Positions 12,813 through 13,132 of a stretch of 13,132 bases of DNA are shown one piece after another. The stretch spans positions 1-13,132 of the forward strand of contig JAGVBM010000083.1 of NCBI GenBank assembly GCA_020059765.1, written 5' to 3'. Positions within the stretch are counted from its first letter, which is position 1; each line of letters starts with the position of its first letter. The stretch is from Bacillota bacterium. GTDB taxonomy: Bacteria > Bacillota > Bacilli > Tumebacillales > Effusibacillaceae. The notes under the pieces are model-generated. The model ran no database searches and was not told the DNA's origin. It saw only the letters and a list, made by a program, of their open reading frames with translations. The position numbers and the translations under genes are program-made.

Positions 12813-12887
12813 TGGAGCGGAAGACGGGGATCGAACCCGCGGCCCTCGCCTTGACAAGGCGATGCTCTACCGCTGAGCTACTTCCGC
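12813..12887 (-). tRNA. tRNA with Asp anticodon (GTC) on a glycine-type body
   Basis: A well-formed cloverleaf: acceptor GCGGAAG/CTTCCGC, D-arm with a short loop, anticodon arm TCGCC-TTGTCAA-GGCGA, T-arm GCGGG-TTCGATC-CCCGT, discriminator T, encoded CCA. The anticodon (12853-12855) reads GTC, so a decoder would call tRNA-Asp. The body does not fit: bacterial tRNA-Asp normally has G73, G2-C71 and C38, whereas this has U73, C2-G71 and A38. Those features, the 72-base length and the GCGG...CCGCT acceptor match tRNA-Gly(GCC), from which it differs in the anticodon at the middle base (12854). The tRNA call is certain; the amino acid is not. Confidence 0.93.
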
Positions 12888-12900
12888 ATAATGCTATTCA

Positions 12901-12930
12901 AGAATACCATGGAGAACGTTAGAGAATCAA
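12901..12930 (-). promoter_or_regulatory. Possible internal tRNA promoter
   Basis: In the 54-base gap before the Asp-anticodon tRNA the minus strand has TTGATT, 18 bases, then TATTCT preceded by TGG (extended -10). Hexamer matches are four or five of six. It could add transcription of the last four tRNAs. Confidence 0.35.
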
Positions 12931-12941
12931 GCTGAAAGATA

Positions 12942-13016
12942 TGGCTGGGGAGGAAGGGTTCGAACCTTCGCATGACGGAGTCAAAGTCCGTTGCCTTACC
13001 GCTTGGCTACTCCCCA
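12942..13016 (-). tRNA. tRNA-Gln (anticodon TTG)
   Basis: Acceptor TGGGGAG/CTCCCCA with the U1-A72 pair and G73 typical of tRNA-Gln, anticodon arm ACGGA-CTTTGAC-TCCGT with anticodon TTG, T-loop TTCGAAC and encoded CCA. It is the first tRNA of the cluster visible in transcription order; others may lie beyond the window. Confidence 0.97.
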
Positions 13017-13063
13017 ATTGTCACCCTATGGAATGAAGCAAAGCGTTGCCGTTGATTCCGGGT

Positions 13064-13132
13064 ACTTCGTACTCAAAGAGTACAAGTCACGCTAATCACT
13101 AAAGTGATAAGTCGTGCTATGTGGGGACCCCG
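13064..13132. repeat. Tandem hairpin repeats at the right edge
   Basis: Hairpin 1 is ACTT-c-GTACTC-AAA-GAGTAC-AAGT (13064-13087). Hairpin 2 abuts it (13088-13116) with ATCACT/AGTGAT and CACG/CGTG arms. The motif AAGTCACGCTA at 13084 recurs as AAGTCGTGCTA at 13109, a 25-bp period, and a third small GGGG/CCCC fold follows before the window ends. No T-run follows, so it is not a terminator. No known repeat family was recognised. Confidence 0.45.

Noticed and set aside
13064..13132. CRISPR array or integron attC site at the right edge
   Set aside because: The repeats are too short and imperfect for CRISPR, spacers are lacking, and the conserved attC core sequences are absent.

Overview
The window looks like a chromosomal segment from a Gram-positive, spore-former-type Firmicute of moderate GC content. 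The evidence is the yerC/pcrB/pcrA/ligA gene set, sigma-A type and extended -10 promoters, strong GGAGG-type ribosome binding sites, frequent TTG/GTG starts and a PrsA-type foldase. Gene content and GC would suit the Alicyclobacillaceae, but that is inference. All identifications come from reading motifs; no database was searched.

Layout. Bases 1-571 hold two broken genes joined head to head: the C-terminal part of a molybdopterin synthase MoaE on the minus strand, running directly into an ABC-transporter ATPase on the plus strand that has lost its Walker A half. A HAD-type phosphatase follows (638-1309). From 1329 to 5667, minus strand, lie ligA and pcrA, an apparent two-gene DNA-repair operon. 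It has its own extended -10 promoter and an SOS (LexA) box just downstream of it. Upstream of pcrA is a P-loop/HD-domain fusion protein (5782-6855) ended by its own terminator. Divergent from it is a site-2 protease of the RseP/RasP family (6998-8050). The yerC-pcrB operon (8326-9338, minus) converges on rseP. The 275-base gap between rseP and pcrB contains a near-consensus promoter behind four 11-bp-spaced repeats and a large nested hairpin, so it may encode a small RNA. A small membrane protein (9508-9954) converges on an HTH-TPR regulator (9968-11260) that has a perfect sigma-A promoter. A membrane-anchored parvulin foldase follows (11472-12386). The window ends with five minus-strand tRNA genes (transcribed order Gln, Asp-anticodon, CAT, Pro, Gly) and a tandem set of small hairpins at the right edge.

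How the genes fit together. PcrA helicase and LigA ligase serve replication and repair, and the LexA box suggests DNA-damage induction. PcrB makes heptaprenylglyceryl phosphate. RseP and the PrsA-like foldase belong to envelope stress and protein export. The most unusual single item is the tRNA at 12816-12887: it has a glycine-type body (U73, GCGG acceptor, A38) but an aspartate anticodon, GUC. Other items worth attention are the SOS box, the possible small RNA with its operator-like repeats, the P-loop/HD protein with a displaced Walker lysine, and the moaE/ABC junction.
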